A stretch of DNA of 64,000 nt from Vespula vulgaris (GCF_905475345.1 NC_066598.1:4097501-4161500); one strand, 5' to 3'; counted from the stretch's first letter, positions 36,874-49,364 are shown. The notes: generated by a model not told the origin, from the letters alone. A program made the numbers and translations.

Positions 36874-38543
36874 GGCTGGTAAATTTAATCAAGAGTTAAC
36901 AATATCTTCCTATTTTAAACAATAGGAATATAATTACTTCTCTCTTTCTCTTTCTTTCTATTTTAGATCAGACGTCGTGCATTATTCGAACAATTTTATT
37001 TTAAATATAGGAATATTATATTTATATATTATATTTATATAAATATTATATTTATACGTACGAGCGGATAACAGAATCGGAAATTTGATATCTATCGTTG
37101 TTAGCTATATATTATATAATATTTTTTATTTCTATTGCTCTCTTCTCGTTTTCGATAACTTGTTTAATATATTCATATTGGTGATTCAGACTAAAAGTTC
37201 TCGTTTAAATATGGAAAAAAATCGATATGTAATATTTTTATTCCTCTCTCTTTCTCTCTTTTTCTCTCTTTTTTCGTTGTACGAAATTCTTCTGAATTTT
37301 ATCGACGATTTGACGTGTTCCAATAAACGAGAGACGATGATCCTGCATTAACATTACCTTTAGTAACTATTTCAATACATACAATACTAGATCGCTAGTT
37401 TTATTAATATAATATTTGTACTACACGATTTGTTTGCTGATTGAACACTAAAGTCAAAATAATATCAACAACGTAATCATTGCGTAATTGAAAGCAATAA
37501 ATAAATTTCATTTCATTTAATTTAATGATGACAGCGATTCGATCATTTGATACGAATGAGTGATGGATGAACAACTGTACAAGGTTAATCATTATTATTC
37601 TGTTATTTCAATTTATCTCGATATAATTTCTGTTAATCGTTGAATTATCATTGCCCGATTGTCACTAACAGATCTTTTCGAATATATAATACCAGTTTAT
37701 CTTATCCCATTTTTAAGTTTGAAACGATGGTTATATTATTATCGATCTTTATCACTTATCAAGGAATTATTTCTGTTTATACTACTGCTCAACTTCGATC
37801 TAACTTAATTAAACGTATAAATTATTATTGATCTGTACTACTAACCCATCTTCGATGTTATCATTAAAGTATGATTTTTTATTTTGATTTAATTAACAGT
37901 AGATATTGTTCAACTTATCTTTATCAATATTTATTATCTCGATTATCTCGATTATCTCTCTCTTTCTCTTTATTTTTAATCTCTTATATATAGATTTGAT
38001 TAAATATTTTACGAACTATTTGAGCTATCACTTTCATCGTTCATAATTACTTTCGTATCGTCAGCCAGAGATCGTTTCAATTAAGTGAGGTCAACAATCG
38101 CTCGTCAAAAAATAAAGCAACAATACCATATCTCTATTTTCATAAAGTTCTCATGATATTTTTATTTCCCTTTCTCTCCCTTTCTCTTTTTCGCCGTAGC
38201 GATATTTTTCTCCATTTTATTCGACAATCTGCCGATTGCACGAAAATAAACTAACCCATATTTCCCAGATCCCATATCGCGTTGAATATTTTTGATTTTA
38301 TTTTAAATTTAAAGTCACGATTTTTATGACTTCGAACTGTATAGGAGTATCATTAACCTCTCGATATATACATATATATATTTTTTTTCCAGTTTTTTTT
38401 TCTCTTTTTCCCCTCCCATAAGTTTCTTCAATATTATATAATGTATATACACGTATCTTCTAATTGTAACCCCCTAATAATCCAATCATTCCGATAACAG
38501 GATATTCCTATACCCGCTCAAATATTTCCAATACCATATCATC

Positions 38544-38574
38544 TCGAATTCGAATTCGAATTCGAATTCGAATA
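38544..38574. repeat. (TCGAAT)n hexanucleotide array
   Basis: About five TCGAAT units. Each junction contains the palindromes GAATTC and TTCGAA, so the array is self-complementary on one strand. Confidence 0.95.
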
Positions 38575-38743
38575 TTAATTAGACATAAATGTTCGTTTAT
38601 CTCGATCTATAATCGTTTACATAATCGTTTTTAAATTACTTTTCCTCTGAATATAGACTTCGTATAGATGAGGCTATTTTTTTCCTCTCTTTTTTCTTTT
38701 TTTTTTTTTTCATTCATTTTTTTCCTATTAAAGAGACTACTGT

Positions 38744-38745
38744 AC

Positions 38746-38788
<43 letters not shown>

Positions 38789-39040
38789 AAAAGAAAAAAG
38801 AAAAAAAAAAAAAGAATTCTGCGCGCGGAAAAATGGATTCCACAAAAGAGTCCTCTGTTGACTTTCTCATTAATTTCTCATCCAGGCTCCAAGCACAAAT
38901 GATATCCCATTTAACGCGAGCTATACGATTTTACAACGTCGCTAAGTGCGTACTCACAAGATCGATACGGAAAAATGCGAAGGAGACCACGTAATCCCGA
39001 TTTTTAACGTAAAAGCTTCCCTCCGGTGTATACTTTCGTA

Positions 39041-39075
<35 letters not shown>
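38744..39075. repeat. (GA)n and (CT)n arrays flanking a 200-bp ordinary block
   Basis: GA array at 38748-38786 and CT array at 39042-39071, an inverted pair around non-repetitive sequence at 38818-39040. Confidence 0.85.
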
Positions 39076-39589
39076 TCCCCCTCTCCCTCTGTCTATCTTT
39101 CTTTCTCTCTCGTATCTACACACATATGTACATACATAAATACACGCACCACTACCAATGAACTTCCTTTTCGATCCGGCCTACCCCGGAAGTTATGCAG
39201 CCTCACGGAGAGTTTTTTAATCTAGAGGCTAAAGTTTCCCATCCGACATCCTCGCGTGGAAAAACAACTTCGGGTAAAAGTTTAGATGGGTCTCATATGT
39301 GAAGCAAAAGAGAGAAAGGGGAGGACTTGTATCTAAGACTTACTTCCGCCATTTTTTACAAGCGCCACCGAAAAAATCCTGTCGGTAATACGTAAGAGGA
39401 GAATTTAATGTACTTTTTTCGTGGACCTTAAGCGATTTATACCTTTCAAAAATCATCCCTTCGGGGACTCGAAAAAGTCTTATTTCTTTTTTCTACGATA
39501 TTAGGTAACATCGACAACATCGATTCTTCGATTAATACTGATAGAAGTTAGTGTCTTTTAATGATTTCAATTCAATTATATGGGGATAT

Positions 39590-39968
39590 CTAATATCTAA
39601 TGCTATTTTGACGATAAATATAAGATTTATCTCTCTTTTTGACAATAATATTATTATGGAAAAAAGAAGAGAGAGAAGATATGACGAAATATACTGGATC
39701 GAATATTTCAATCAGAGTATCGAAATATCTATTATCATTTAATAACAAACGTGATTTATTTTTAAGAACTGTTATTCTTGTCTTTTTCGATATTGTAATT
39801 AGAGAAAGAGAGAGAGAGAGAGAGAGAAGATAAATTCAATAATATGAAATATACTGGGTCGAATATTTACATCGGAGTATCGAAATATCTATTGTCATTT
39901 AATAACAAACGTGATTTATTTTTCACAATTGTTATACTTATCTTTTACGATGTCATTATTAGTGGAAG

Positions 39969-40012
<44 letters not shown>

Positions 40013-40210
40013 GAATCAATAAGACGAAATATATTCAATCGAATATTTAAGAGTAACGAAATATCTGTTGTCATTTAATAAAAAACGTTTTATGTTTAAA
40101 AAACGATTTATCTTTAAGAATTTTTATACTTATCTTTCACGATATTATTATTAGAGAAAGAGAGAGAGAAACAAAGAAAGAAAGAGAGAGAGAGAGAGAG
40201 AGATAAAGAG
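39590..40210. repeat. Tandem duplications of about 165-180 bp that carry a (GA)n array inside each unit
   Basis: The box gaaatatactggatcgaata starts at 39684, 39845 and 40026 (degenerate in the third). Each copy continues with gagtatcgaaatatctattg, tcatttaataacaaacgtga and a ttatacttatcttttacgat box, and ends in a (GA)n tract (about 39800-39830, 39970-40010 and 40155-40203). A partial fourth copy precedes at about 39590-39680. The microsatellite was part of the duplicated unit. Confidence 0.85.
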
Positions 40211-40315
40211 AAATGAAATCAAATGAAAGATAGAAAACGAAAGGCAGAATAGGAAAAGGATTAAAATATGGAGAAGGGGATGAAGACAAAAAGGGTAAAC
40301 GACATTCCTTTGTAC

Positions 40316-40536
40316 TCTCTCTCTTTCTCTCTCTTCTGCTTTCTCATTCTCTGTCTCTGTCTCTCTCTCCCTCTCTCTCTCCCTCTCTCTCTCCCTCTCT
40401 CTCTCTCTCTCTTTTGCACAGAGAGCAATCGTCTAACGTTGATTCCCGTCGAATTTCCCGAGAGTTTTCGAAATGGAAGGATCGTGATTTAGGTCATCGG
40501 AGTTTCTGTCGATTCCCCTCTTCTTCTATGTTACAT

Positions 40537-40593
<57 letters not shown>

Positions 40594-40625
40594 GTCCCTG
40601 TGTCTCTCTTTGTCTGTCTCTCTGT
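40316..40625. repeat. Two CT-rich arrays
   Basis: CT/CTCC arrays at 40360-40412 and a CT array at 40537-40592, separated by a 120-bp GC-richer block. Confidence 0.9.
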
Positions 40626-40707
40626 CTCTCTTCATCATCCCTACTCTTCGATCAAACCATTTCATTCTACTCATCGCACAGTATCAGCGATCTTTTCCCT
40701 TTCATTG

Positions 40708-40790
40708 TATACAGGGTGTCTCGGTAATAAGAAATATCAATCAAAATAATAAAATTGTAGAATCAAATGTTTCGATATCTGGCTGAATCG
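40708..40790. mobile_element. Solitary MITE terminus identical to the 29.4-kb element end
   Basis: TATACAGGGTGTCTCG (40708-40723) is a 16-bp exact match to the left end of the 29.42-kb element. Downstream similarity is weak. No clean partner terminus (CGAGACACCC) follows. The best candidates are a degenerate ataccctatgtata at about 41660 and gagacattctgtata at about 41933-41947. It is probably a truncated or decayed copy. Confidence 0.5.
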
Positions 40791-41317
40791 AATCTCATTT
40801 CACGAAAAAATTCGATAAGAATATTAAGTCGACTATTGTATAATGCGATGATCACATTAATACAATTGATATATAATAGAAATATTCTCTTTAATTTTTT
40901 AAAATCGAATTCCCTTTCTTTATCCAATGGGTCACTGTTATTTATTCGATGATGATGGTTGCAATTGATAAAAATTTCGTTTAACAATATTCTATTCTAT
41001 GATTACGATATATATATATTTAATAATAATCAACTTCTTCCCGATTATATCGTAATTAAAGGTATGTTATACACGTACATATGCATATGTTTATAATACA
41101 TTATTAAACTTCTTTAATATTAAATTATATTTAATATACATATATATATATATTATCTTTTTTTATGAATTATTAATAATAAATATCATTAATAATAATA
41201 TTTATTGACATTATAAGAATTATTAAAATAGTATTATATTATATTAAATAAGACAGCTTCTCTTTTTGTAAGAATTTCTCCGAATGAGAATAAAGAGATA
41301 TAGAGAGATAGAAAGAA

Positions 41318-41348
<31 letters not shown>

Positions 41349-41736
41349 ATGATAGAAGATAGTACGAAGTGAGATAGAATCGTTGCTGAACCATCTGTTT
41401 CGAGCACGCTCGACCCTTCTCACCCTACCAAGATTCGCCCTATTATTCGGTCCATTATTAAGAGCCGTTAGTCTCGACCACTCGATTGCCGTAGAAAACG
41501 TGTGTAGAGATCCCATCGCGAAGAGCTTGTTTCTATCGCCCGATACATTTCCTTTTTTTATTTTATTTTATCAGATTACTATTCCTAAAGAGGATTAAAC
41601 GATTTGACATAATAATAACGAATTAGAAGTAACAATAAAAAATGTTGACTCAATCCTGAATACCCTATGTATAAAATTATTTTTACGTATATACGTATAT
41701 AGCAATAAATACATATAAATATATAAATTATACGAA

Positions 41737-41948
41737 ATGAAGGCTGTCGCAAAATCGTTCAGCTAATTTTTGTTCTTTTTTCTTGTTTAATGATAAAACC
41801 GTATATGACGTATTCGTAGTTTTTGTTCAACAATTTATAATTCGATTTAGGAATTGTAGATCTTAACTTTAAATGATCTTTAAGGAAAGAAAGAAATATC
41901 GATTAAGACGAAGAAGAAATGATATAAATTTGGAGACATTCTGTATAC
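41737..41948. mobile_element. Possible small MITE remnant
   Basis: The right end gagacattctgtata (41933-41947) reads TATACAGAATGTCTCC on the other strand, resembling the CAGGGTGTCTCG family. A weak counterpart, gaaggctgtcgcaaaat, lies at 41739-41755, giving a unit of about 210 bp. Alternatively this end pairs with the terminus at 40708, giving a 1.24-kb unit. The similarity is short, so this is tentative. Confidence 0.3.
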
Positions 41949-42321
41949 ATAAAAAATATATATATAATAAGTGTATAAAACATATTCTTCATAAAAAATA
42001 TAATTTCATAATTTATTATTGATTATCTAACGTAGATATGTACTATCTCGATATACCTATCGAAATTATTGTCATTTCAATATCTTATTATTAATTCAAT
42101 CGATATCGAATAAATTTTGAAATAATACAATAATATTATTGATCATATCAATTTTACTTCTACAAATTCTTTTTTTCCAAATTTTACATCCTCAACGAAA
42201 TTAATTTCGTCGCAGGGGGTTTAAATCATTTATCGATTTTATTTAATACGAAGATCGTAGTTCGAAGCGTTTGACAACGATAATGAGAACAAAAAAAAAG
42301 AAAAGAGATAGAGATAGAAAT

Positions 42322-42452
<131 letters not shown>

Positions 42453-42893
42453 AAGAACGAAAGGGTCATCGTCCGTTGAGCGATCATCATAGTTTAGGCC
42501 AAAGCATTTTAAACGCGGAATCGTCGCAATCGAACACTGTCGTCCGCACGTAACAAAGCGAAACGTGAAATACGTGTGGTACGAGGGGTGGGAGTGGGAG
42601 AGAGAGAGAGAGGGAGAGAGGGTGGTGGAAAAAAAGAAAGGAGAAAAAATATACGAAACCAAAAAAAGAAAAGTGGTATAAAAAAAAGGAAGGAAAAAAA
42701 AGGGAAAAAAAATACACCCCCTCCCCCACGGAGAGAAGAGGAAGTGAAGTTCATGGAGGTGAAACTGCGGATTCGAAACGAGTAATTAAACCATCTCGTT
42801 GCGGCCACCCGAAAGGTCCGTACGTTTCATTTTGATGACTCTAGTGGAAAGGAGAATATGGGGTGGATGAAAAGAGAAGAGTATGAGGGATAA

Positions 42894-42895
<2 letters not shown>

Positions 42896-42939
<44 letters not shown>

Positions 42940-42975
42940 AGAGAGAGAGAAAGAGAGATAGATAGATAGATAGAG
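42896..42975. repeat. (TA)n, GA and GATA arrays
   Basis: TA run at 42896-42935 followed by GA and GATA units to 42974. Confidence 0.93.
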
Positions 42976-43244
42976 GAAAAGGGAAAAATGAAAAGAAGAG
43001 GATCGCGAGAGAATTGTAACTCCTGTCTGGTGCAACGTAAACGCGCAATGTTTTCGACGGGAAACGTCGGAATTTGACAGTTCGATTAATTCTCGATTCT
43101 GTGTCTCTGAAGTGCCGTGGTTTTAGGGATACCGAATGAGAGGTCGTTAACCTTATCGTGAATTGTTAACGTTATCTATAGGGAGAAAAAAAAGAAGAGA
43201 AAGAAAAAGAGAGAGGGAGGAAATCACGTGACGTTATCAAAGAT

Positions 43245-43290
43245 TCGTTTCGTTTCGTTTCGTTTCGTTTCGTTTCGATTCGATCGATTC
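43245..43290. repeat. (TTTCG)n pentanucleotide array
   Basis: About six TTTCG units followed by TTCGATTCGATCGATTCG. Confidence 0.95.
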
Positions 43291-43810
43291 GACTCGTTAC
43301 GAATATTTCTACTTTTATATCGTTCGTTTTACATTGTCATTTTAATGAACTCGAACAAAGGGATAGTTATTATATTTAATTTCGTATAATTTTTCTTAAT
43401 GTTATCGGTGTAATGAAAGAAAGAGAATATCCTTTTCGAGGAACGATAATAAACACATTTTTTTGCAAATTTGTTATGGATAAATAAAATAATAATAATG
43501 ATGATGGTGATGATGATGATGATAATTAGTAAGTAATAATTAATAGTATCGAATGAAAAGAAATTTTTCTCTCCAAACTTCAAATCATTTGTTAATAATT
43601 ATTATGAGGAATAATATTGTTAGTACTATATAATTTAAAGTTATTTATTATCATATTTATATATATATATAAATACATACAGTTTTTTCTTTTTTTTTTT
43701 TTTGAATATATACACATCCATTAAAAAGAAATAATAATAATAAATCGATCGAATAAATTGGAAGAACGTATGTAAATATATATTATACATATGTATAAAT
43801 ACATATATAA

Positions 43811-44400
43811 AGTGTGTCTAAAAAAGTTGAGACCAAACTTATTACGTATTACTGAGATTGAATATATGAAAAATGTTCATATAAACTTATGCTCAAAAAT
43901 GCTTTATCGAAAATGTATATATATATATATATATTCTTTTACAGATATTCATAATTTATAGAAATGTTTGAATTAACGATTTCCTTCTTTATGTTTTATA
44001 ATTCTCTTTTTTTGCATGTATACGTATTATAATTAACAATGACAGTTATTGTTTATAGAAGATAATCTTTGGGAATGTATTTAAAATGCATTTACTATTA
44101 TTACTAATACATTAAATATTTGAAAGAGATCGACGATCATTAATTAATTCGATTAATAGAAGCCTGCATTCTTACAGAGGATAGAATTTTCAAACATTTT
44201 TTTATAACTATCATAACAAATTATACATATCTTTAAATATCTTTAAAAATGTTATATATCCTTTCAATAAAGTATTTTTAAATATAAGTGTATATGAACT
44301 TTTATATCATTTATTTGTTCTCAATAATACGTAGTATAAATTTATAAATTTTAGTTAAATTTATTAAATTTAAATTTGGTCCCAACCTTTTTGAATATCC
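43811..44400. mobile_element. MITE-like foldback element directly upstream of exon B
   Basis: The left terminus is agtgtgtctaaaaaagttg followed by agaccaaa. The reverse complement of the right terminus is ggatattcaaaaaggttg followed by ggaccaaa. The inverted arms continue: the left arm has ttacgtattactgagattg, later gttcatataaactta and aaaaatgcttt; the flipped right arm has ctacgtattattgagaac, gttcatatacactta and aaaaatacttt. Inverted arms of more than 100 bp enclose an AT-rich core, flanked by TATA. There is no coding capacity. The right end is 64 bp from the exon B acceptor, so the insertion set the present sequence context of that splice site. Confidence 0.75.
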
Positions 44401-44464
44401 TATATATATATGTATAAATCGATATTAACGATATTCATAAAGATATTGATATCTGATTCAACAG

Positions 44465-44688
44465 AAAGGAAGTGCAAGCAGTGAGAGTAGCGAGGATGGA
44501 GCCGGAAGTAGTGCAAGTACCTCACGAGGTGCCGGAAGTGGATTTGCTTTGGCGACTGGTTGTGCTGGAGGATGGCGTAGCGTCTTTGGTGCGGTTTCAG
44601 GAAGAGAATTAAGGCTTTACGAATGTGCACCATGGAGTCCTGAAGCTTGGGCATCACCGAGTATTACCTGTCCTCTTATTGCTACCAG
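44465..44688 (+). CDS. Syn1: Syntrophin internal exon B: PH2 domain segment ending in LIATR
   Basis: The reading frame starts with AAA at 44465, directly after the acceptor AG at 44463-44464, so it joins exon A in phase 0. It encodes a Ser/Gly/Ala/Glu-rich stretch of about 35 residues (KGSASSESSEDG, then GAGSSASTSRGAGSG), followed by GGWRSVFGAV, GRELRLYECAPW and SPEAWASPSITCPLIATR. The second half matches the PH2 domain of alpha/beta syntrophins: the W-x-x-V/A strand, the T/SxxELLxY strand, the EAWxSP helix-turn and the signature PLIATR. The donor is CAG followed by GTAATT at 44689. The exon ends after two bases of the final Arg codon (AG), so the next exon must begin with one base completing that codon. 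The low-complexity insert lies where vertebrate proteins have a short PH2 loop. The polypyrimidine tract before the acceptor is poor (gatatctgattcaacag). A MITE ends 64 bp upstream. Confidence 0.92.
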
Positions 44689-47261
44689 GTAATTTAACAT
44701 TTCGATCATTAATAATAACTAAATAATTATTGATGGAGTCTCTTCAAAAGAGGAAACAAAACAAAAGGATTATTTCATTTCTCTAATTGAATTAATTCAT
44801 TTCACTAAGTTTCCGAATGTACCAATTTAATTTCAATTATAATATTATGAAACGGTCATTGATCTAACAAATAATCTTTCATATTAAATAAGATATAAAT
44901 ATATATATATATATACAGGTATTTATTATATATTAAGGAATTATACAAAAGAAAAGTAATATACAAAGATCGAAAAATTTTTAGTTAGAAATGTTTCTAC
45001 TAAAAAGAAAGAAACCAAACAAAAACTGAATTTTAACATCGTACCTTCATACCTTAGTAACAAATTAGAATTAATACATTGTTATAAGAATGAGCGAATC
45101 GGTCGCAATTATTAAATATTACGATTAGAGTTATTTTCATTCGATAACCGATCTTAATTAATTCCCAGCTCGTAAGAAATATCTATTCGAGCAAATGTAA
45201 TTCAATAATAAAATAACAACTATCAAAGAGAACCGAACATTTGCTGACTCGATAATCTACGCGATCTCTTTGAAATCTTGCCTGCGGCACTGTTTTTTCC
45301 CCCTAAGGACACATCATTGAAATAAATCCTGTTGGAAGGTTAGGCATAGAGAAAGAGAGAGATAGACAGATAAATATAGATAGAGAGAGAGAGAGAGATA
45401 GAATCTCCCCGAAGACGTTTAACTCTAACTTGTCACTGTCACGTTAGATTCCACGTTTGTTTCGTCGTCGATTTGATGAGCGAGTTGAAATAGCGATTGC
45501 CTATCGTATAATCGTGGAGGTTGGGTAAAAGGAGATGAGGAGATGAGGAGGGGAGGAAGTCTCCGATGGGAGGTAGTGAATGTGCTAGCAGAGTGACGAG
45601 AGAATGACATATGGGGGTGGGAAAGAGATAGAAGGGAGCAATGTTATGCATTCGTGTTCGTCAGTATGGCCAAGGGATTACCAATGAGGCACGTCGGATT
45701 ACCGCAGTTAGCGGTGTTCGTTAGACCGCCATTTTAATTAAGACTATTATACATCGAACAATAGTAACACGTCGTAGTAGCCGTAGTATTTCGACTACTA
45801 CCTATAACTCTACTATACTAACCAATGTTGCTACGTGCACGGACGACGATATTCCGCTTCGACAGTTTCTCTCTATGCCAGTGTAACACCCTCTTCAATC
45901 GTTCCGCACTCTTCTCCCTCTCCTCCTACTCCTATTTCTCCTTCTACTCCTCCATCTCCCACCCTTCGACCTCACCCACCCCTTAAAACCCGCAGCTATC
46001 GCATCGTCGCTTTAATCGATCGTCATCATGCCAGTTCTCGTATATTCATTGTTATCCCACTTTCGTTGGATTATATCTTCTTTTACTGATTATCTATTCG
46101 CTTCTTGTAAATTATTCATTTGTTTACTTATTTATTTATTCATTTATTTATTTATTTATTTATTTATTTATTTTCGTTTTTTTCTTTTGCTACTTTTTTA
46201 TCTTTCTTTCTTTCTTTTTCTTTTTTTCCTTTTGGTCGGATTGAACAAACGACTTGTAATAACGCGCTGTGATAACGCACGAGATAATAGCATCTTCGTT
46301 TTTATCTTCAGTTTGTCGGATCTGACAAATTATTTTCAAGAAACGATTCGTAAACGATGTTCACGCTCTTCTTTCGTTCGTTCGCCATTTTTTAAATTAG
46401 GTTATGTTGTTTGTAATGGTATGCGTGGTATTAAATAGTCTAAAAAAAGAATTGTTTTCTTATCATTATTTATCGTTAACGATGTTAACCCTTTCATTCG
46501 TATTCTTCGTTTTTTTTTTTTCTTAATGTTTTTTCTCAAGCGCCAGGTTGTCTGATCAAGATTTCGTTGGACGCTCGTCAAGGATAAAAAATTGATTGCT
46601 CGCCATTGTTACGGCCCTTAGACATTTTTACTTAAACTCTTATTTCCCTAGAAAGATACAGGCCAGACAATAATAGCGAAAGGTGGGCTCGTAGCGTAAA
46701 CAAGAAATTCGACTGTTTAGATCCCATCTGACAAAAATCTAAGATTATCTACGACAAAAATCTAAAGATATTTAGTTTTATCTTGACATTACAATTTCTC
46801 GTACTTTTATAAATATACTTTTCTTTCTTTGGACATCGATCGAATCAACGATTTTGTTAAAGCTTTAACAAACAAAAATTTAACAAATACTCTAAGAATA
46901 ATAATTAATAATCAATAATAATGATCTAATAAGATGTAATCCAATCAATTCGAATCTACGTTAACTTCGTGTTATTTCTTCTTTTAATGATTTCTATCTT
47001 TAAACATCTCCAAGACACTTTATCACTATTAAAAATATCTACGGAATTATCTTCGCGATAATTAAGATCGACCATGTAAAACGTATTTAATTAAACTACT
47101 CTATATTAAAGAAGAAAAAAAAACAGGAAGAGTATAAAGCTTACAATACAGTCATAAAAAAAAAAAAGGAAGATTGAAAGATCGTGAAGCAAAGCGTTCG
47201 ATAAATACGTGAAAGGTTTTCTTGTTCACTTGGAAGGCTACGAACGTGTATCCCTCTCGAC
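44689..47261. other. Intron start after exon B, with a GC-richer island
   Basis: AT-rich text to 45240, an ordinary block at 45240-45340, GA tracts at 45352-45400, an island at 45420-46030 that includes a 23-codon frame at 45665-45736, a C-rich TCC/ACC tract at 45890-45990, an ATTT array and AT-rich DNA to 47260. No syntrophin continuation seen. Confidence 0.5.
46117..46172. repeat. (ATTT)n array
   Basis: About 12 TTTA units. Similar arrays lie at 20439-20525 (reverse complement), 21788-21823 and 58410-58429. Confidence 0.93.
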
Positions 47262-47590
47262 CACTACTACCACCACCAACCATCACCACCACTAACCACC
47301 ACCATACCACTATTACTACCACCACCATACCAGCGTGTATATACCAATGACTCAAGATTCTGTTTACACACGTCAAACCTTCCGTTCTCTAACAACAGAA
47401 TGCCGCCGCCAGCACCACCACCATCTCATAACCATCACAACCACTAACGCCAACACCAACACCAACACCACCATTACCATCACTATCACCAATATCACTA
47501 CTACTACTACCACTATCATCATCTCTGTCGCCACTCTCGTCGTCCTCGTTATTGTCGTTGTCGTTGTCCTCGTCATTGTTGTTGTTGCTT
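47262..47590. repeat. Imperfect ACC/ATC/GTC triplet block
   Basis: Irregular ACC, CAT, AAC and then GTC/GTT triplets. Frames on both strands are open because of the three-base period and read as Thr/Val/Ile or His-rich protein. Probably not a gene. Confidence 0.75.
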
Positions 47591-48001
47591 GGCTAGCCAG
47601 TACGTTACTGTTAGATACGTACGTATGTATGTACGATGTATATATGTATGTACATGTATGTGTGTGAGTATGTACTATGAACAACGTTGTAGCAACGTCG
47701 TTGAAGGAGAAGCAAAGAGAAAAGCGATTAACCGAGTGGCTGATCATAATTAACGGCCTGACGTACTGTTAAGTGCTAGCTTATAAAAGTTAATGCAAAA
47801 AGTGATAGTTACTTCGCAGTATGTAGAACGTTACCACTAAAAGTGTTAAAGAGAGTGTTTTTCTCATCGTGTCCTTCGAAAATATCGATTTGAATTATTT
47901 CTCTTGTTTTCGTTTAAATTATATGTATATATTAACATCGATAAAGTATAAAACTCATTTATACGTGACTTTAATTTCGACGAAATATTTTTTTTTTATA
48001 C

Positions 48002-48005
<4 letters not shown>

Positions 48006-48050
<45 letters not shown>
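48006..48050. repeat. (TA)n array
   Basis: About 22 TA units. Confidence 0.95.
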
Positions 48051-48059
<9 letters not shown>

Positions 48060-48119
48060 GTATTGTATATAAAATATAATTAAATTTATTATAAAATAAT
48101 AATTATATATAAAATATTA

Positions 48120-48547
48120 TATACATACATACATACGAATCACAACGCCAATATTGTTCGTTTTCAAACGAATAACATAACATTAAGAACAAATATTATC
48201 TATTCTCCATGTTTTACTTCTTTTCTATCTTTTTTTATGCACTTCACATATGTTTGACATATAAAAATATAAAATTTTATCATCTCTGAATTCTCCAATT
48301 AAAAGAAAACTGAACTCTTTTTATCCTTTTAATTCATAACACCTTTTCATACGAATTCACCCTGTAGATGGGTGTGTACGTTCAAATCCGAAGGAAGAGC
48401 CTCGAGCATGTCGACGAAAGCTATGGAAGAGAGACTAGGATGGAAATGCGATTCTGAGGTTAATTAATAGCAACTGATTAATCGTTAGATCCAGGATACT
48501 CTCGTCAAACAAATCTCCAAGCAGAGCTTGGAGTTTGTAAATACTAT

Positions 48548-48622
<75 letters not shown>

Positions 48623-49060
48623 ATTTTACTCTAACCCTTCGTGAAGATAATTCGAGAAGAGGGTGGATTATTCATTCATGTTCTCGATTATTACCACCAT
48701 ACTCATCCCTTAAGCTATAAAGCAAGCTAACCAACATAAATCCAGGTTTTGTTGATTCTGATCGTAAGTGAAGATGCTAACACCAAATCATCCTATTCGG
48801 TACAAATATGTTTGTAGCAACATTTATGTTCCTGGGATCGAAGGATAACGTAGAGATACACGTTGTTGAGCTTTACGTTCGAATAGGCAAAGCTAGACAC
48901 ATCGTACGACTACGGCATACGGAATGATTCGGAACGTGATCGTTGATACTATAGTACTAGCTTCCTAACGATTCTAAGGTTCCCTGTTCACTGGGAGAGA
49001 CAGCTGGTCTACCAGGTTAAACATTCCTGATTTATGTAAAGAGGTCGAGAGGTGAAATCG
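48120..49060. other. Ordinary-complexity block, possible conserved element
   Basis: Apart from the GA array, 48350-49060 is non-repetitive, with balanced composition in places (gagcctcgagcatgtcgacg, agagacagctggtctaccag). Caccctgtagat at 48359-48370 resembles a transposon terminus. A 29-codon ATG frame at 48368-48457 shows no recognised similarity. Confidence 0.45.
48549..48621. repeat. (GAAA)n-(GA)n array
   Basis: Short GAAA lead-in followed by about 28 GA units. Confidence 0.95.
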
Positions 49061-49194
49061 TTTCTAGTCTTTGATGATAATTTAAGTGTATTAAGTTCGT
49101 TATTGGCTTCGTTAGAAATTCTCTTTATCGGTCTATCTTTTTATTTCTTTCCTTTTTTTTTTTATTATTTTAAAAACGTTAACAGGTCTATATA

Positions 49195-49303
49195 TCTATG
49201 TATGTATGTACGTAAGTATGTATATATGTATGTATGTATGTATATACGTATTATCGGTAACATATGATAAAAGTTTTTAATAGTATTTAAACGATAATTA
49301 CAT

Positions 49304-49364
<61 letters not shown>

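Larger units (their letters stand above)
37000..39560. other. AT-rich intronic DNA followed by an ordinary block
   Basis: AT-rich ordinary text at 37000-38540 with words similar to the 6.9-kb duplication near 37.73-37.88 kb. A-rich and GA tracts around 38.75-38.82 kb, and ordinary GC-richer blocks at 38820-39020 and 39160-39420 (gatccggcctaccccggaag near 39174). Confidence 0.5.

Noticed and set aside
45665..45736. 23-codon ATG frame MAKGLPMRHVGL...
   Set aside because: Too short to judge. It ends in AT-rich DNA with no splice donor and matches no known peptide.
47335..47747. Thr/Val/Ile-rich frames on both strands
   Set aside because: Imperfect triplet repeats keep frames open on both strands, with no domain or codon-usage signal.
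48368..48457. 29-codon ATG frame MGVYVQIRRKSLEHVD...
   Set aside because: It does not resemble the missing syntrophin PH2 continuation and has no known similarity. One frame of this length is expected by chance in a GC-richer block.
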